Source: Legionella yabuuchiae (GTDB lineage: Bacteria; Pseudomonadota; Gammaproteobacteria; Legionellales; Legionellaceae). Taken from it: a stretch of DNA of 52,236 nt. Under the pieces are notes generated by a model that saw only the letters and a list, made by a program, of their open reading frames with translations, ran no database searches and had not been told where the DNA came from. The stretch is from positions 1-52,236 of the forward strand of contig NZ_CAAAIW010000023.1 of NCBI RefSeq assembly GCF_900640115.1, written 5' to 3'. The translations under genes were made by a program, and so were the position numbers. Positions 8,933 through 17,780 of the stretch are shown here, in pieces; the first letter of the stretch is position 1; each line of letters opens with the position of its first letter.

Positions 8933-10219
8933 TTAACTTCCGGGTTGCGCCTCCGTTTCGGTTGAAGGGAAGGAAGGCTGTGCTGATTTTAAATTCGTCA
9001 TCAAAAGTAAACTATTGTTCAATAATAGTCGTTCTTCTTGTTGGCGATTTAAATACATTTGATAATTAATTTCCGCTAGCAAAATGGCAATCTCCTTTTG
9101 AACGGTCGCAGGAGAGGCGGTATTAATTTTATTGAGCCACTGAGTATCTCCAGTACCAGAAGGATTATAAAGCCTCCATGTGGCCATGGAAAATTCACTC
9201 AAAGCCTGACTAGTCATTCTTGGATTATTCGCATCGCCTTGGTTCTGAGGTAAGCGTTTTCCAAGAATATAATAAAGATTGCTTAAAGGAATAGATAGTT
9301 GTGATGCATAGGATTGCAGCGAGACTAAATAATTATTTAAAGAGGCTTGAGCCGTTAGTTGTTGCTGCTCCGGGGGGGGCTTCACGCCTGAAGCGGTAGC
9401 TATCTCATAGAGTTTTTGATATTCACTTTGTGAAGGAAGTTCTATTGGCACAATCCCCGTGGCAAACCGGACAAAGTTTGCAGCTGCTTGCGCTTGGTTT
9501 TGGGCCGTTAATCCTTGATTTTGTTGCGACACAGCGGCATCTGATGAAGTTGTGCCTTGCTGCGCGGATTGCGTGGAATACAACAATGGAGCCAATAGCG
9601 TATTTCCATTTAATTGCGGTAGAACGTTTTTTAATTGATCATAAGTATAATATCCAACGCTTGGTGGTTGTCCTACCACATTTTTAGAGACTAATCCCTT
9701 ACAAAGTGGCGGAGGCGATTTGGCTGTGCAATATGAGATATCGGGTGTGGTTAAGAGATTAAGCACATTTTGGCTAACTGGATCTTGCTGATTCGGCTCT
9801 TGATCAAGCGCGGGATTAATATAAATGCTTTTACCTAGCCCCCCGGTAGTTTGACTAAATACTAGATTAGCAAAGACATTTAATTGGCTATATCCCTCGG
9901 TTGCGGGAGGAGTAAACGATGAATACGCAGCAGAGATTGCATTCACTGGAATTGAGCCGAGCAGCGTGTTAAAGGCATAGCTTTGTAGCACTTGAGCTAG
10001 AGGTGCATTTACTAGTTGAGAATAAGGGGTTGGCGTTTGTTTGGATCCCAAATCATAACCCAGATAAATTCCAAGATTTTGAACATACTGAACTAATTTT
10101 TGCATGGAATCCGCAAAGGGATTATCGGGATTATATTGAATATCATATTGTGCTGAAACAGGGAGATTCATACTTAATAACAATCCAGCTACGAATCCTT
10201 TTGTTTTTAACTTTATCAT
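8933..10219 (-). CDS. icmX: Dot/Icm type IVB secretion protein IcmX (IcmY)
   Basis: A 428-residue secreted/periplasmic component of the Dot/Icm system; in L. pneumophila it is needed for pore formation and a truncated form is found outside the cell. An N-terminal signal peptide (LKTKGFVAGLLLSMNLPVSAQ) is clear, followed by the conserved YNPDNPF start of the mature protein and a long Q/N/S-rich soluble body. Its position, directly behind icmW on minus and opposite icmV-dotA, matches Legionella region I. Start and icmW stop overlap by one base. An eight-G run (C on the coding strand) at 9372-9379 lies inside the gene. Confidence 0.9.
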   Translation of the reverse strand: MIKLKTKGFVAGLLLSMNLPVSAQYDIQYNPDNPFADSMQKLVQYVQNLGIYLGYDLGSKQTPTPYSQLVNAPLAQVLQSYAFNTLLGSIPVNAISAAYSSFTPPATEGYSQLNVFANLVFSQTTGGLGKSIYINPALDQEPNQQDPVSQNVLNLLTTPDISYCTAKSPPPLCKGLVSKNVVGQPPSVGYYTYDQLKNVLPQLNGNTLLAPLLYSTQSAQQGTTSSDAAVSQQNQGLTAQNQAQAAANFVRFATGIVPIELPSQSEYQKLYEIATASGVKPPPEQQQLTAQASLNNYLVSLQSYASQLSIPLSNLYYILGKRLPQNQGDANNPRMTSQALSEFSMATWRLYNPSGTGDTQWLNKINTASPATVQKEIAILLAEINYQMYLNRQQEERLLLNNSLLLMTNLKSAQPSFPSTETEAQPGS

Positions 10220-10674
10220 TATTCTTCCCCTTCTAAAGCGCGTGCAACGAGTTTAAGACGATACTCTGAAAAGACACGCGATAATAATCGTAACCGTTCA
10301 AAAATAATATTCCGCTTAAGAAAGACGCCTGCCGGATCATTGCTGGACAGACTAGATTCTTCGGCATGAATAAGGACTTTTGAAGCGCTGCCAGGATGGA
10401 CTGAATCGATTGCCTGTAAAATTCTGAGCCCGCGTCCAGATTTTATATTGCCAACTAGACGGATAAATTTATCTTCCTGACCTAATGCATTTAAATCAAC
10501 AGATTCAATTGCATCTAGCTCTGTCCCTAATTGTTCAATGGCGCTTTCAAGCTCGGGATTGCCATCCAGCGTCCAATCCTCAACACTTTCTAGGAAGGTG
10601 ACGACCCGGTAGATCATTGGATCAATGAACTCATGCCAATATTTGGCCGAAGCTTCATGACTAAGATTAGGCAT
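10219..10674 (-). CDS. icmW: Dot/Icm secretion adaptor IcmW
   Basis: IcmW pairs with IcmS to form a cytoplasmic acidic chaperone that delivers many effectors to the coupling complex (DotL/DotM). The protein has 151 residues, the same as the known IcmW, with no signal or membrane segment, and begins with the familiar HEASAKYWHEFIDPMIYRVV stretch. It is acidic and helical throughout. It is the first gene of the icmWX minus-strand pair; the divergent gene is icmV, 114 bases away, so both promoters share that gap. Confidence 0.93.
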   Translation of the reverse strand: MPNLSHEASAKYWHEFIDPMIYRVVTFLESVEDWTLDGNPELESAIEQLGTELDAIESVDLNALGQEDKFIRLVGNIKSGRGLRILQAIDSVHPGSASKVLIHAEESSLSSNDPAGVFLKRNIIFERLRLLSRVFSEYRLKLVARALEGEE

Positions 10675-10788
10675 ATTTTACTCTTTTTTTACTATTTAAG
10701 CCCATTGAAAGTTGAGCATTGCTAGTTTGATGACTATTATAATATAGTATAGAAATGAAATGTCTATGTGAATAACTGACTAAAATAT
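10675..10788. promoter_or_regulatory. Divergent promoter region between icmW and icmV
   Basis: This 114-bp AT-rich gap drives icmWX leftward and icmV-dotA rightward. For icmV a plausible sigma-70 pair is TTGAGC (10712-10717) and TATTAT (10735-10740) with 17-bp spacing, overlapping a TATAAT at 10738-10743. On the minus strand GTAAA repeats separated by 6 bases lie at 10677-10692 but abut the icmW start (see rejected items). Confidence 0.5.
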
Positions 10789-11244
10789 ATGAAAAAAAAA
10801 TCCTTTAAGCGAACCAGAAATTTAATAAAACGCATCTTTAATGTCAGAGCGTGGTCTGACTGGGATCGCATGAAAAATTTCACGGATTATTTAGTGAAAG
10901 GGTTCAAGCGTATTTTTATCCCAAACTCGACCGAAAAGGTGGAATCTTTTGACGCGGTGAAGACTAAAATGAATTTATCGGATGAAGATTTGTTGATTCG
11001 GCAAAAATCGTTATTACGCTTAAGTATTATGATGGTCGTAGTCTCTACCTTAATTATGATGTATTCGTTGTACCATTTGTTTCTCTTAAACATCGCAGCG
11101 TTCTTGTTAAGTTTTGTGGTTTCGATGCTGGCATTGATGCTGGCGTTCAGATATCACTATTGGCATTATCTTATTAAAGAACGAAAGCTTAATTGCTCCC
11201 TTAATGAGTGGTATAGGCAAGGCCTATTAGGCGAGAAACCATGA
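10789..11244 (+). CDS. icmV: Dot/Icm secretion protein IcmV
   Basis: Small inner-membrane component of the Dot/Icm machine, 151 residues as in L. pneumophila. The N-terminal 70 residues are basic and cytoplasmic (KRTRNLIKRIFNVRAWSDWDRMK), followed by two membrane segments at about 77-98 and 100-121. Its role is not resolved in detail, although it is required for intracellular growth in Legionella. It overlaps the dotA start by 4 bases, so the two are coupled as in the known icmV-dotA operon. Confidence 0.92.
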   Translation: MKKKSFKRTRNLIKRIFNVRAWSDWDRMKNFTDYLVKGFKRIFIPNSTEKVESFDAVKTKMNLSDEDLLIRQKSLLRLSIMMVVVSTLIMMYSLYHLFLLNIAAFLLSFVVSMLALMLAFRYHYWHYLIKERKLNCSLNEWYRQGLLGEKP

Positions 11245-14200
11245 ACAAAATTATCTTGGCAATTGGTCTAATCATTTTACCTGCTTTGGGTTTAGCTGCA
11301 GATAGCTCTTTAGCGTTTACGCCTCCAGCAACGGATTATTCCATTATATTTCTGAGCAATATTTTTGGGGTGGTCGATGGCGTTTTGCATGGCACTGGTA
11401 GCCAGATTATGGGCGCTATGTTTGGCGTATTCAATGCCGCGGTTCTAGCATTGGGTGGCATTATCATCATGTATACCCTTTTAGTATCTACGATGAATAC
11501 CGCTCATGAGGGTCAATTTTTAGGCCAAAAATGGTCTTCAATATGGGTTCCTGTGCGAACGACGTTTGGATTGGCGTTATTAATTCCGAAAGCTTCCGGT
11601 TACTGCCTAATGCAAATTTTTGTCATGTGGATTGTGGTTCAAGGCGTTGGAGCCGCTGATAAAATATGGGGGGCGGCTTTAAGCTATCTCAATCAGGGAG
11701 GCTCAATCATTATTGCTCAAGAGGATCCGACTAAAGCATTAACGGCAGCAGGGGGCTCTGGGATTGCAGATGGTGCCCAAACCATTTTAGCAGGACAAGT
11801 TTGTATGCTAGGACTGGAAAAACAATTACGAAATTATCGGGAATATTATCTTCGTCAGAAACAAAATAAAACAGGCCCTTGCTATGGAACCGTTTCAGAT
11901 AACATGCAAGTGATTTGCAATACCTCCGTCCCCAGTTTTCTTGACTCAGTCAACATTTTAAATGTTCGCATGCAAGATGATCAAAATCAGAGAGCCGCTT
12001 ATGAAGTTCCGATGCCAAACTTTGATAGCACATCACCTTATCAACCGTTAAATGGTATCTGTGGCACCATCAACTGGAGTCGCAAAGTAGTGGGTAAAGA
12101 CGCCAGTACTATCGCAGGTGGGGATGTTGGAACGCTTGAGATGTCTCGAGCCATTGCAATTCAGCAAATGTTCGTAGATTTAGCCTCCATAGCCCAAGTT
12201 ATGGTCAATAACAATCCAGAACTCTCCGATCAAACTCCAGCGGATCAGACTCAAACCAATTATTCTGAGGTGGCTGAACAAAATTTTGGTGTCGCAGTGA
12301 GTGCTTCTGGTGCGGCGGCCTGTGGTATCCAACAGAATGCTCCTGGTTCTGGTCCAAGTAATAATTCTTCATGGTTTCAACAGGGCGGTAACATGGCCAA
12401 TGCAACCTGTCATGTCTGGAATCAGGCGCCTGGCGCAAAAAACCCCCCTCTGTTTACAGGCACTGAATTTAGAGGAGCGATTTCCGATTATGATGCCGTT
12501 ATGCGGCCTTTGTTGACGCTTGAAAATGAAGCACAAAATAAATCCTCAGCGGAAGCTAGTAGAGCGTTTATTCAAAGCGCTAACGCCCAAGGTTGGCTTA
12601 TGGCTGGAAGCTATTTCTTTGATCTGGTCTTGTTAAATCAACAAGCCCTGGAAGCTTCAAAAGATGCCTTTGATTCCAATACTGGCCTAAATAAAAGCTC
12701 GTTTGATGTGAGCCAGCTCACTAAACTGTTTACAAGCACAGGATGCGATACAACCAATCAATACAGTCTTTTATGCACTTGGTTAAATCAAGATAAATCC
12801 AGTGTTGAGCCTATCACCACATTAATTTCCGGGGGAGGGGGTGGTGTTCCCAATATAAGTCCACCTACAAATTTATCTCGCGTCACTAATCCTGTGACTA
12901 GCACGGCTTCATCAACGGTGTATGGGTTTACCACAAACCAAATTTTAATTCAGCCGCCACAGCAAGCGGGCCAAAATCGAGTCCAGTTTGCAGACATGAT
13001 GCATGTGAAAGCGGATACTAGCGCCTATGCCTTACCTTCTGCAGACTTCCCTTGCGGTAAAGTGAAAATCTTATTTTTCAGTTTCTGCCTTGGAGAGCTC
13101 ATTGGCGATGTGGTGTATAATGCGATCATTGTCCCAGTTTATAACGCCTTTCTAGGATGGGTTAACGCCATTATTGAGCAACTTATTTTCACCTTTTTGC
13201 TTTTACCGTTAGAAGGCATCTCGGCTATTTTTAGACAAGGTGTAGAGATCATTAGTACACCAGGAATTAACCCAATCGTCGCTCTGGCTCAAATGGGAAC
13301 CTATTATATCAACTTTGCCGGCACGCTTTTCATACTGATGTTAGAGTTATCAATCGTATCCGCTATCATCCCTTGGTTTGGAGTCGTTGTCTTTGTGATA
13401 ATGGTGTTTAGCGGGCCTTTGCTTCTAGCATGGTTAGGAATTATGGTGTCAGTAGGGTTTATTACGGCGTATTATGTCCCAATCTTACCTTATATGATCT
13501 TTACTTTCGCAACGATAGCTTGGTTGATTGCTGTGATAGAGGCGATGGTCGCCGCGCCAATCGTCGCACTCGGGGTAACTCACCCAGAAGGCCATGAGGC
13601 GTTTGGTAAAGGTGAGCAAGCGATTATGATTCTCATGAACGTCTTTTTAAGGCCTTCAATGATGATCATTGGTTATATCGCCGCAATTTCATTATCGTAT
13701 GTCGGGGTCTGGATATTAAACGCTGGGTTTGATCATGCGATTGCCTTTATCCAGCCGCCAGGCACGTCATCGGGTGCTGGAATAGAAAAGCCTTCTATCC
13801 CCGGAGCTGATATTGCAGACCGTTTGGCAAGCAGTTTTACACATAGTTCAGCCGTTCAAACGAGTGCTGGTAACGTTGCAGGCGGGTACATAGGCTGGGC
13901 GGGTGTGTTCGCCTACTTTTTCTCTATTTTAATGTACACGATGATGTATCTAACTATCGTGCAGCGTTCATTTACGTTGATTACGTATCTTCCTGATAAA
14001 GTCTTACGTTGGATTGGCGGTGCCCCTGAAACGATTGGTTCTGAAGCGGCTCAATGGGGTGAGGAAGCCAAAGGTAAAGTGGAAGGTGCAGCAAAAGAAA
14101 CTTCAGGGGCTCAAGCGGCTACGCAAGCTCAGTTGCAAGGGAAGGCTCAAGAACTTATTGAAAAAGGTAAAAAAGGTGCTAGCAAACCAGACGTTAAAGC

Positions 14201-14312
14201 AACAGGCGGTAAGGGAGCTGAAAGTACACCTAGTGGCGGTGGCGATGAGGGGTCATCTGGTGGTGGAGCTGGTGGTGGTGGAGCTACGCCTCCTGCAGAG
14301 CCAATGCCTTAG
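11241..14312 (+). CDS. dotA: Dot/Icm secretion protein DotA
   Basis: DotA is a large polytopic inner-membrane protein of the type IVB secretion system that is also released in oligomeric ring form. It has 1023 residues, near the 1048 of L. pneumophila. There is a cleavable signal peptide (to ALGLAAD), a membrane pair in the first 170 residues, a large periplasmic domain (about 170-620) containing several Cys residues, then a cluster of membrane segments (about 640-950). The C-terminal ~90 residues are cytoplasmic, first Ala/Gln/Lys helical, then very Gly-rich (GGGDEGSSGGGAGGGG). It follows icmV with a 4-base overlap and is ended by a strong hairpin. Confidence 0.96.
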   Translation: MNKIILAIGLIILPALGLAADSSLAFTPPATDYSIIFLSNIFGVVDGVLHGTGSQIMGAMFGVFNAAVLALGGIIIMYTLLVSTMNTAHEGQFLGQKWSSIWVPVRTTFGLALLIPKASGYCLMQIFVMWIVVQGVGAADKIWGAALSYLNQGGSIIIAQEDPTKALTAAGGSGIADGAQTILAGQVCMLGLEKQLRNYREYYLRQKQNKTGPCYGTVSDNMQVICNTSVPSFLDSVNILNVRMQDDQNQRAAYEVPMPNFDSTSPYQPLNGICGTINWSRKVVGKDASTIAGGDVGTLEMSRAIAIQQMFVDLASIAQVMVNNNPELSDQTPADQTQTNYSEVAEQNFGVAVSASGAAACGIQQNAPGSGPSNNSSWFQQGGNMANATCHVWNQAPGAKNPPLFTGTEFRGAISDYDAVMRPLLTLENEAQNKSSAEASRAFIQSANAQGWLMAGSYFFDLVLLNQQALEASKDAFDSNTGLNKSSFDVSQLTKLFTSTGCDTTNQYSLLCTWLNQDKSSVEPITTLISGGGGGVPNISPPTNLSRVTNPVTSTASSTVYGFTTNQILIQPPQQAGQNRVQFADMMHVKADTSAYALPSADFPCGKVKILFFSFCLGELIGDVVYNAIIVPVYNAFLGWVNAIIEQLIFTFLLLPLEGISAIFRQGVEIISTPGINPIVALAQMGTYYINFAGTLFILMLELSIVSAIIPWFGVVVFVIMVFSGPLLLAWLGIMVSVGFITAYYVPILPYMIFTFATIAWLIAVIEAMVAAPIVALGVTHPEGHEAFGKGEQAIMILMNVFLRPSMMIIGYIAAISLSYVGVWILNAGFDHAIAFIQPPGTSSGAGIEKPSIPGADIADRLASSFTHSSAVQTSAGNVAGGYIGWAGVFAYFFSILMYTMMYLTIVQRSFTLITYLPDKVLRWIGGAPETIGSEAAQWGEEAKGKVEGAAKETSGAQAATQAQLQGKAQELIEKGKKGASKPDVKATGGKGAESTPSGGGDEGSSGGGAGGGGATPPAEPMP

Positions 14313-14320
14313 GTATAGTC

Positions 14321-14348
14321 GTCATTAATGGTTGAAACCATTAATGAC
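14321..14348. terminator. Bidirectional terminator between dotA and dotB
   Basis: A perfect 13-bp stem, GTCATTAATGGTT with AACCATTAATGAC, closed by two bases, sits between the convergent dotA and dotB stop codons. On the plus strand it is followed by GCAATTTTT, giving a U-tract for dotA. Confidence 0.8.
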
Positions 14349-14356
14349 GCAATTTT

Positions 14357-15493
14357 TCAATGATGATATTCTTTCGTACCAGCGATTATTAATTTATACA
14401 TGCGTTCGCTAATAATGCCCTCTTCAAATTTGCGTTTGGCATCCACGGTCATAAGCTGGCCCCGCTCACGTACCAATTTACGTGTCATGTTGGTGACTTC
14501 ATTAGGATTGCCTTCTAATAGAATATCGCGGGTTTCTTCATCAAAGACCAAATATTCTCGCAGTGCTACGCGTTTTCCATCTACCGTAGGTACTAATTTT
14601 TGCCAGATACAAAGACGAATGGTCTCTAAAATATCAATGGTTCGACCTAAGCGCTCTTCTCCAGAAAACGAGGTAACCAAACGTCGCATGGTTTCTGCGA
14701 CCCCAGAAGTGTGTAACGTTGTATAAACTGGATGGCCGGTTAAAGCGGCCTCCAGGGCCGCGCTAATGGTTTCAGCATCACGACATTCCCCCACCATAAT
14801 TAGGCGTGGTTTGCGGCGCAACGCATTTCGCACACCATCGGCAAAAGATGGGATGTGGCGTGGAATTTCAGATTGGCTGACGACCGCTGAAATAGTTTCA
14901 ATTTCATCGTAAACGAATTCGATAGGGGCTTCATAGGTTAAAACCTTACGGTTTGATTCTTCTTTTTCAATTAAGTCGCGAATGATTGAAGCTAATAAGG
15001 TTGATTTACCGGAACCAGTCGCGCCAGTAATGAAGATGATTCCCTCCTGCGGTTCAATGGCCTCAATGATATTTTGCGGTAATTCCATGGACTCAAGTCT
15101 GGGGGGAGTTGTAGGAATGGTACGTAAGGTAATTTGAATCGCATCATGGCCTTCAACTAAACAGGCCGTACCGTTAACACGATAGCGAAAACGAACGCCA
15201 CGATTGGGTCGAAATTCATAGTGCGTATCAATGTCGGTGCCCGATAGTAATTGCGTGGTGGCATTGGGTCCGTAGATGGCGTTAATTAAATCGCCGACTT
15301 CGGTATTGGATAAAGGGCGCTTTGTGATTTTAACAAGCCGACCATACACTTCAGCAAAAATCGGCTCACTCGTTTGAATGGTAATATCCGAGGCATTTAA
15401 CGATTCTGCATGTTCCAGCATCCGATCCATAAAGACGGGTGTAAAACGGGTCGGTTCATCAGGCATGATATTAATATGATCACTTTCTGCCAT
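14357..15493 (-). CDS. dotB: Dot/Icm secretion ATPase DotB
   Basis: DotB is the cytoplasmic hexameric VirB11/PilT-type ATPase that docks on the Dot/Icm channel with DotO. The 378-residue protein matches the 377 of L. pneumophila. An N-terminal domain (about 15-135) is followed by Walker A GATGSGKST (157-165), the Asp box, Walker B LIMVGECRD (231-239) and the His box TGHPVYTTLHT (252-262). A Shine-Dalgarno TAGGAG lies 8 to 10 bases before the ATG. It is third after dotD and dotC on minus, but a palindromic element and ~279 bp separate it from dotC, so it may need its own promoter. Confidence 0.96.
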   Translation of the reverse strand: MAESDHINIMPDEPTRFTPVFMDRMLEHAESLNASDITIQTSEPIFAEVYGRLVKITKRPLSNTEVGDLINAIYGPNATTQLLSGTDIDTHYEFRPNRGVRFRYRVNGTACLVEGHDAIQITLRTIPTTPPRLESMELPQNIIEAIEPQEGIIFITGATGSGKSTLLASIIRDLIEKEESNRKVLTYEAPIEFVYDEIETISAVVSQSEIPRHIPSFADGVRNALRRKPRLIMVGECRDAETISAALEAALTGHPVYTTLHTSGVAETMRRLVTSFSGEERLGRTIDILETIRLCIWQKLVPTVDGKRVALREYLVFDEETRDILLEGNPNEVTNMTRKLVRERGQLMTVDAKRKFEEGIISERMYKLIIAGTKEYHH

Positions 15494-15642
15494 ATAACGA
15501 AACTCCTATAAAAACTTATAGCATTAGAATACTTGTAAAACACAATGATAAGGGATAAATCATCTGGCTAAGGCGCGCAATATATACATATCATTGGTGA
15601 ACATAGGTTAGAGAGTATAAAACTTAGTATTTATTAACATCA

Positions 15643-15731
15643 GGTAGCCAGAGTGGGGCGAAGCGAAATCCAGGATCTGAGCGTTATAGAATCTATAATC
15701 CTGGATTTCGCGGCACTCCATCCAGGCTACC
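15643..15731. repeat. 89-bp palindromic mini-element between dotC and dotB
   Basis: The ends GGTAGCC..GGGG and its partner CTCCATCCAGGCTACC, with internal GCGAAATCCAGGAT paired to ATCCTGGATTTCGC, make a long imperfect hairpin with an ~18-base loop. It resembles the REP/MITE-like intergenic palindromes (GGTAGCCTGGATGGAGTGCCGCGAAATCCAGGAT-type, two segments here) that recur in Legionella-like genomes. It encodes nothing. It lies in the middle of what is normally a dotDCB operon. Confidence 0.75.
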
Positions 15732-15772
15732 ATGTACTGCGGCTTTAATTACTCTCTTCCCCAGGATAGGGA

Positions 15773-16690
15773 TCACTTCGCTATATTGATTGGCGCAATT
15801 ACTGGTTGCCAGGCTTTACTCGTTACTTTAATTTTAGCCGAATTAACCAGTTTTTCCATTTTCTTAAACTGTTCTAAAGCGTTATCATCTTTGGTTACTG
15901 CAGCACGCCATTCATTACTGTTAGTATTCAAAGCAGGAAGGGCTGCAATACGAAGAACTCGATCATCGATATGAATTTCAGACGCATCGCCTGTAACGCC
16001 AAGATCCGTATGAGATACAAAAGGCGCGGATATCATATTCATAGCCAATAATTTACGATATAGGATCATGCCGTTAAAATCTTCTTTAATGCGCGCTAAG
16101 CTTTCTTCTAAAATAACATTGGCTTGGTCAACGCCATTTTTCCAACCTTTTTCGACGCACTCAATCCATACGGCTCTTTCTTCTTTGGTTTTAGGCAATA
16201 AAGTCACGTTGGGATAATCCGGTTTTTTATAATCCATCCATAAGTATTGACGCCAATTAGGAGGGGTAGTTATAAATCTTGCTTGTTTTGCAACTTTGTA
16301 AGTGCGGTCAGAAATGCGGATTGTGCCAGGATCGGCAAGATTTAATGTATTTCGACCCTCAAGCAACACTGGGGGCAATATATTGTGAGGAAGTACTAGC
16401 GAATTAAAATCGAAAATAGCATCGAGATTTCTAGTTTCTTTTACAAGTTCTTCATCGATAAACTTGGCACGCCAGGCAAGTCCGGATTGAGCGCCAAGGC
16501 TTAGTGCTGTTTCTCGAATAGCCATTTCCCGGATTTTTCCGGTTGAAGTATCACCTTGATTTGCTCCACCGTTGCCCATTGCTTGTAAGCCTGCAAGGGA
16601 TCCAGTATCCCCAACTCTCCCTGTGTTTGAATGGCAGGATACAAGCAAGGCGCTAAGTATGAGTGGAATGCTACGAATAAAGTTTGGCAT
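15773..16690 (-). CDS. dotC: Dot/Icm secretion outer-membrane lipoprotein DotC
   Basis: DotC forms the outer-membrane core complex of the Dot/Icm system with DotD, DotH, DotF and DotG; DotC and DotD target DotH to the outer membrane. From the ATG at 16690 the protein has 305 residues and a lipoprotein signal with lipobox LLVSC (Cys19). The mature part has DTGSLAGLQAMGNGG, RNLDAIFDFNSLVL and LPPVLLEGRNTLNLADPG, all as I recall from L. pneumophila DotC. A longer frame upstream to 16759 would bury the lipoprotein signal 23 residues in and overlap dotD extensively, so I reject it. The chosen start overlaps the end of dotD by 20 bases. Confidence 0.94.
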   Translation of the reverse strand: MPNFIRSIPLILSALLVSCHSNTGRVGDTGSLAGLQAMGNGGANQGDTSTGKIREMAIRETALSLGAQSGLAWRAKFIDEELVKETRNLDAIFDFNSLVLPHNILPPVLLEGRNTLNLADPGTIRISDRTYKVAKQARFITTPPNWRQYLWMDYKKPDYPNVTLLPKTKEERAVWIECVEKGWKNGVDQANVILEESLARIKEDFNGMILYRKLLAMNMISAPFVSHTDLGVTGDASEIHIDDRVLRIAALPALNTNSNEWRAAVTKDDNALEQFKKMEKLVNSAKIKVTSKAWQPVIAPINIAK

Positions 16691-17159
16691 AGCGTAATTC
16701 AACGACCTGACTGTTAGGGTAAACATGGATGTAGGCTTTATCTCCAGCCTGATAATCAATATCGCGGAGAATTTCCGCTAAGCTCTCATCTTTAACGTTC
16801 ATGCTAATTAATACGGGAATAGCGGGTTCTTTTCCAAGTATCCGCAGGCGATAATGCGCGGATTTAGCAATTCGCTCTGTTATTTCGGCAATAGGACCTG
16901 ACCAATCAACGGATGCGCGAGCTTGCAAATTATAAGCATTTGGAATGGTTAAGACATTATCTTTGGCTGGAGGTCGAATGTCCTTCTCAACTCGTGCCAT
17001 TTCCAACATGGAACGACTAACGGAATTAGCTGCCTCAGCAAGTTTGATCGTTGCGTCATCACTAGGCTCATTAAATGGAGGCTTTTTTAACATAACACGG
17101 TTATGGCAGCTAGCGAGCAGCAAAGTTGTCAAGAGAATGATGACAATCCGATGATTCAT
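16671..17159 (-). CDS. dotD: Dot/Icm secretion outer-membrane lipoprotein DotD
   Basis: DotD is the small lipoprotein partner of DotC in the outer-membrane core complex. The 162-residue protein has a short signal with lipobox LLASC (Cys18) and a C-terminal domain (about 75-160) with the secretin N0-like fold known for DotD, here recognisable by SMNVKDESLAEILRDIDYQAG. It is the first gene of the dotDCB minus-strand set, 75 bases downstream of nothing else on that strand except rsmD, which ends before it is reached from the other side. Confidence 0.93.
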   Translation of the reverse strand: MNHRIVIILLTTLLLASCHNRVMLKKPPFNEPSDDATIKLAEAANSVSRSMLEMARVEKDIRPPAKDNVLTIPNAYNLQARASVDWSGPIAEITERIAKSAHYRLRILGKEPAIPVLISMNVKDESLAEILRDIDYQAGDKAYIHVYPNSQVVELRYAKLYS

Positions 17160-17234
17160 CTTAAATTTTTTATTAACATTAGATTAGTATTGATTGAAAC
17201 AGGAGGCTGACCCCTTGTCAAGCATTACCTGCTC

Positions 17235-17780
17235 TTAATTTAATTTCTGATAGAGACCATAAAAAACCTGGCCACTTTGTTTTAATTTTAATTTTTTCCA
17301 ATACAGAGGATTTAGTTCAATTTCTTGTGGTGATTCGATGTACACATAACCTGTAGGAACAAGCACATTTTTATGTTCCAGCGCCTGGATTAAGGGAAGA
17401 TAATTCTGAGCGAAAGGGGGGTCCAAAAATATAATATCAAATTGTTCCTGGGTTTCCTTTAAATACCGATAGGCATCCCCTTTAATAATGGTTATCCCTG
17501 AAGGTTCAAATGCTTTCGCTTCGTTTAAAAGATGACTATAGGCTTTGCTTGATTCCTCAACCATGACCACTTTAGCTGCACCGCGTGAGTGTGCTTCAAA
17601 ACCAAGCGCCCCGCTTCCAGCAAACGCATCAAGACATCGGGATCCTCGAATGATGGACATAAGCCAATTGAACAAGGTTTCTCGCACCCTATCCGGGGTG
17701 GGACGCAAACCAGTGATGGCTGGAAAATGAATTTTTTTTCCGCGATATTGTCCTCCAATAATTCGAATCACTTGTTTCAC
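17235..17780 (-). CDS. rsmD: 16S rRNA (guanine(966)-N(2))-methyltransferase RsmD
   Basis: Methylates G966 in helix 31 of 16S rRNA using SAM. The 181-residue protein shows the N-terminal IIGGQYRGKKIHFP, the R-PTPDRVRETLFNWL family motif, the SAM loop LDAFAGSGALGFEA and the catalytic DPPF. The start is GTG at 17780, overlapping the stop of the upstream M16 protease gene by 4 bases (GTGA), so it is the third gene of a minus-strand operon behind the two proteases. In many proteobacteria rsmD lies beside ftsY and M16 genes as here. Confidence 0.95.
   Translation of the reverse strand: MKQVIRIIGGQYRGKKIHFPAITGLRPTPDRVRETLFNWLMSIIRGSRCLDAFAGSGALGFEAHSRGAAKVVMVEESSKAYSHLLNEAKAFEPSGITIIKGDAYRYLKETQEQFDIIFLDPPFAQNYLPLIQALEHKNVLVPTGYVYIESPQEIELNPLYWKKLKLKQSGQVFYGLYQKLN

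Noticed and set aside
10677-10692. GTAAA-N6-GTAAA on the minus strand upstream of icmW, resembling a CpxR-type site
   Set aside because: It touches the icmW start codon and coincides with its purine-rich ribosome binding site, a poor place for an activator; the repeat arises mainly from an A-tract.
16691-16759. Longer N-terminus for DotC
   Set aside because: It would place 23 residues before a clear lipoprotein signal peptide and overlap dotD by nearly 90 bases.
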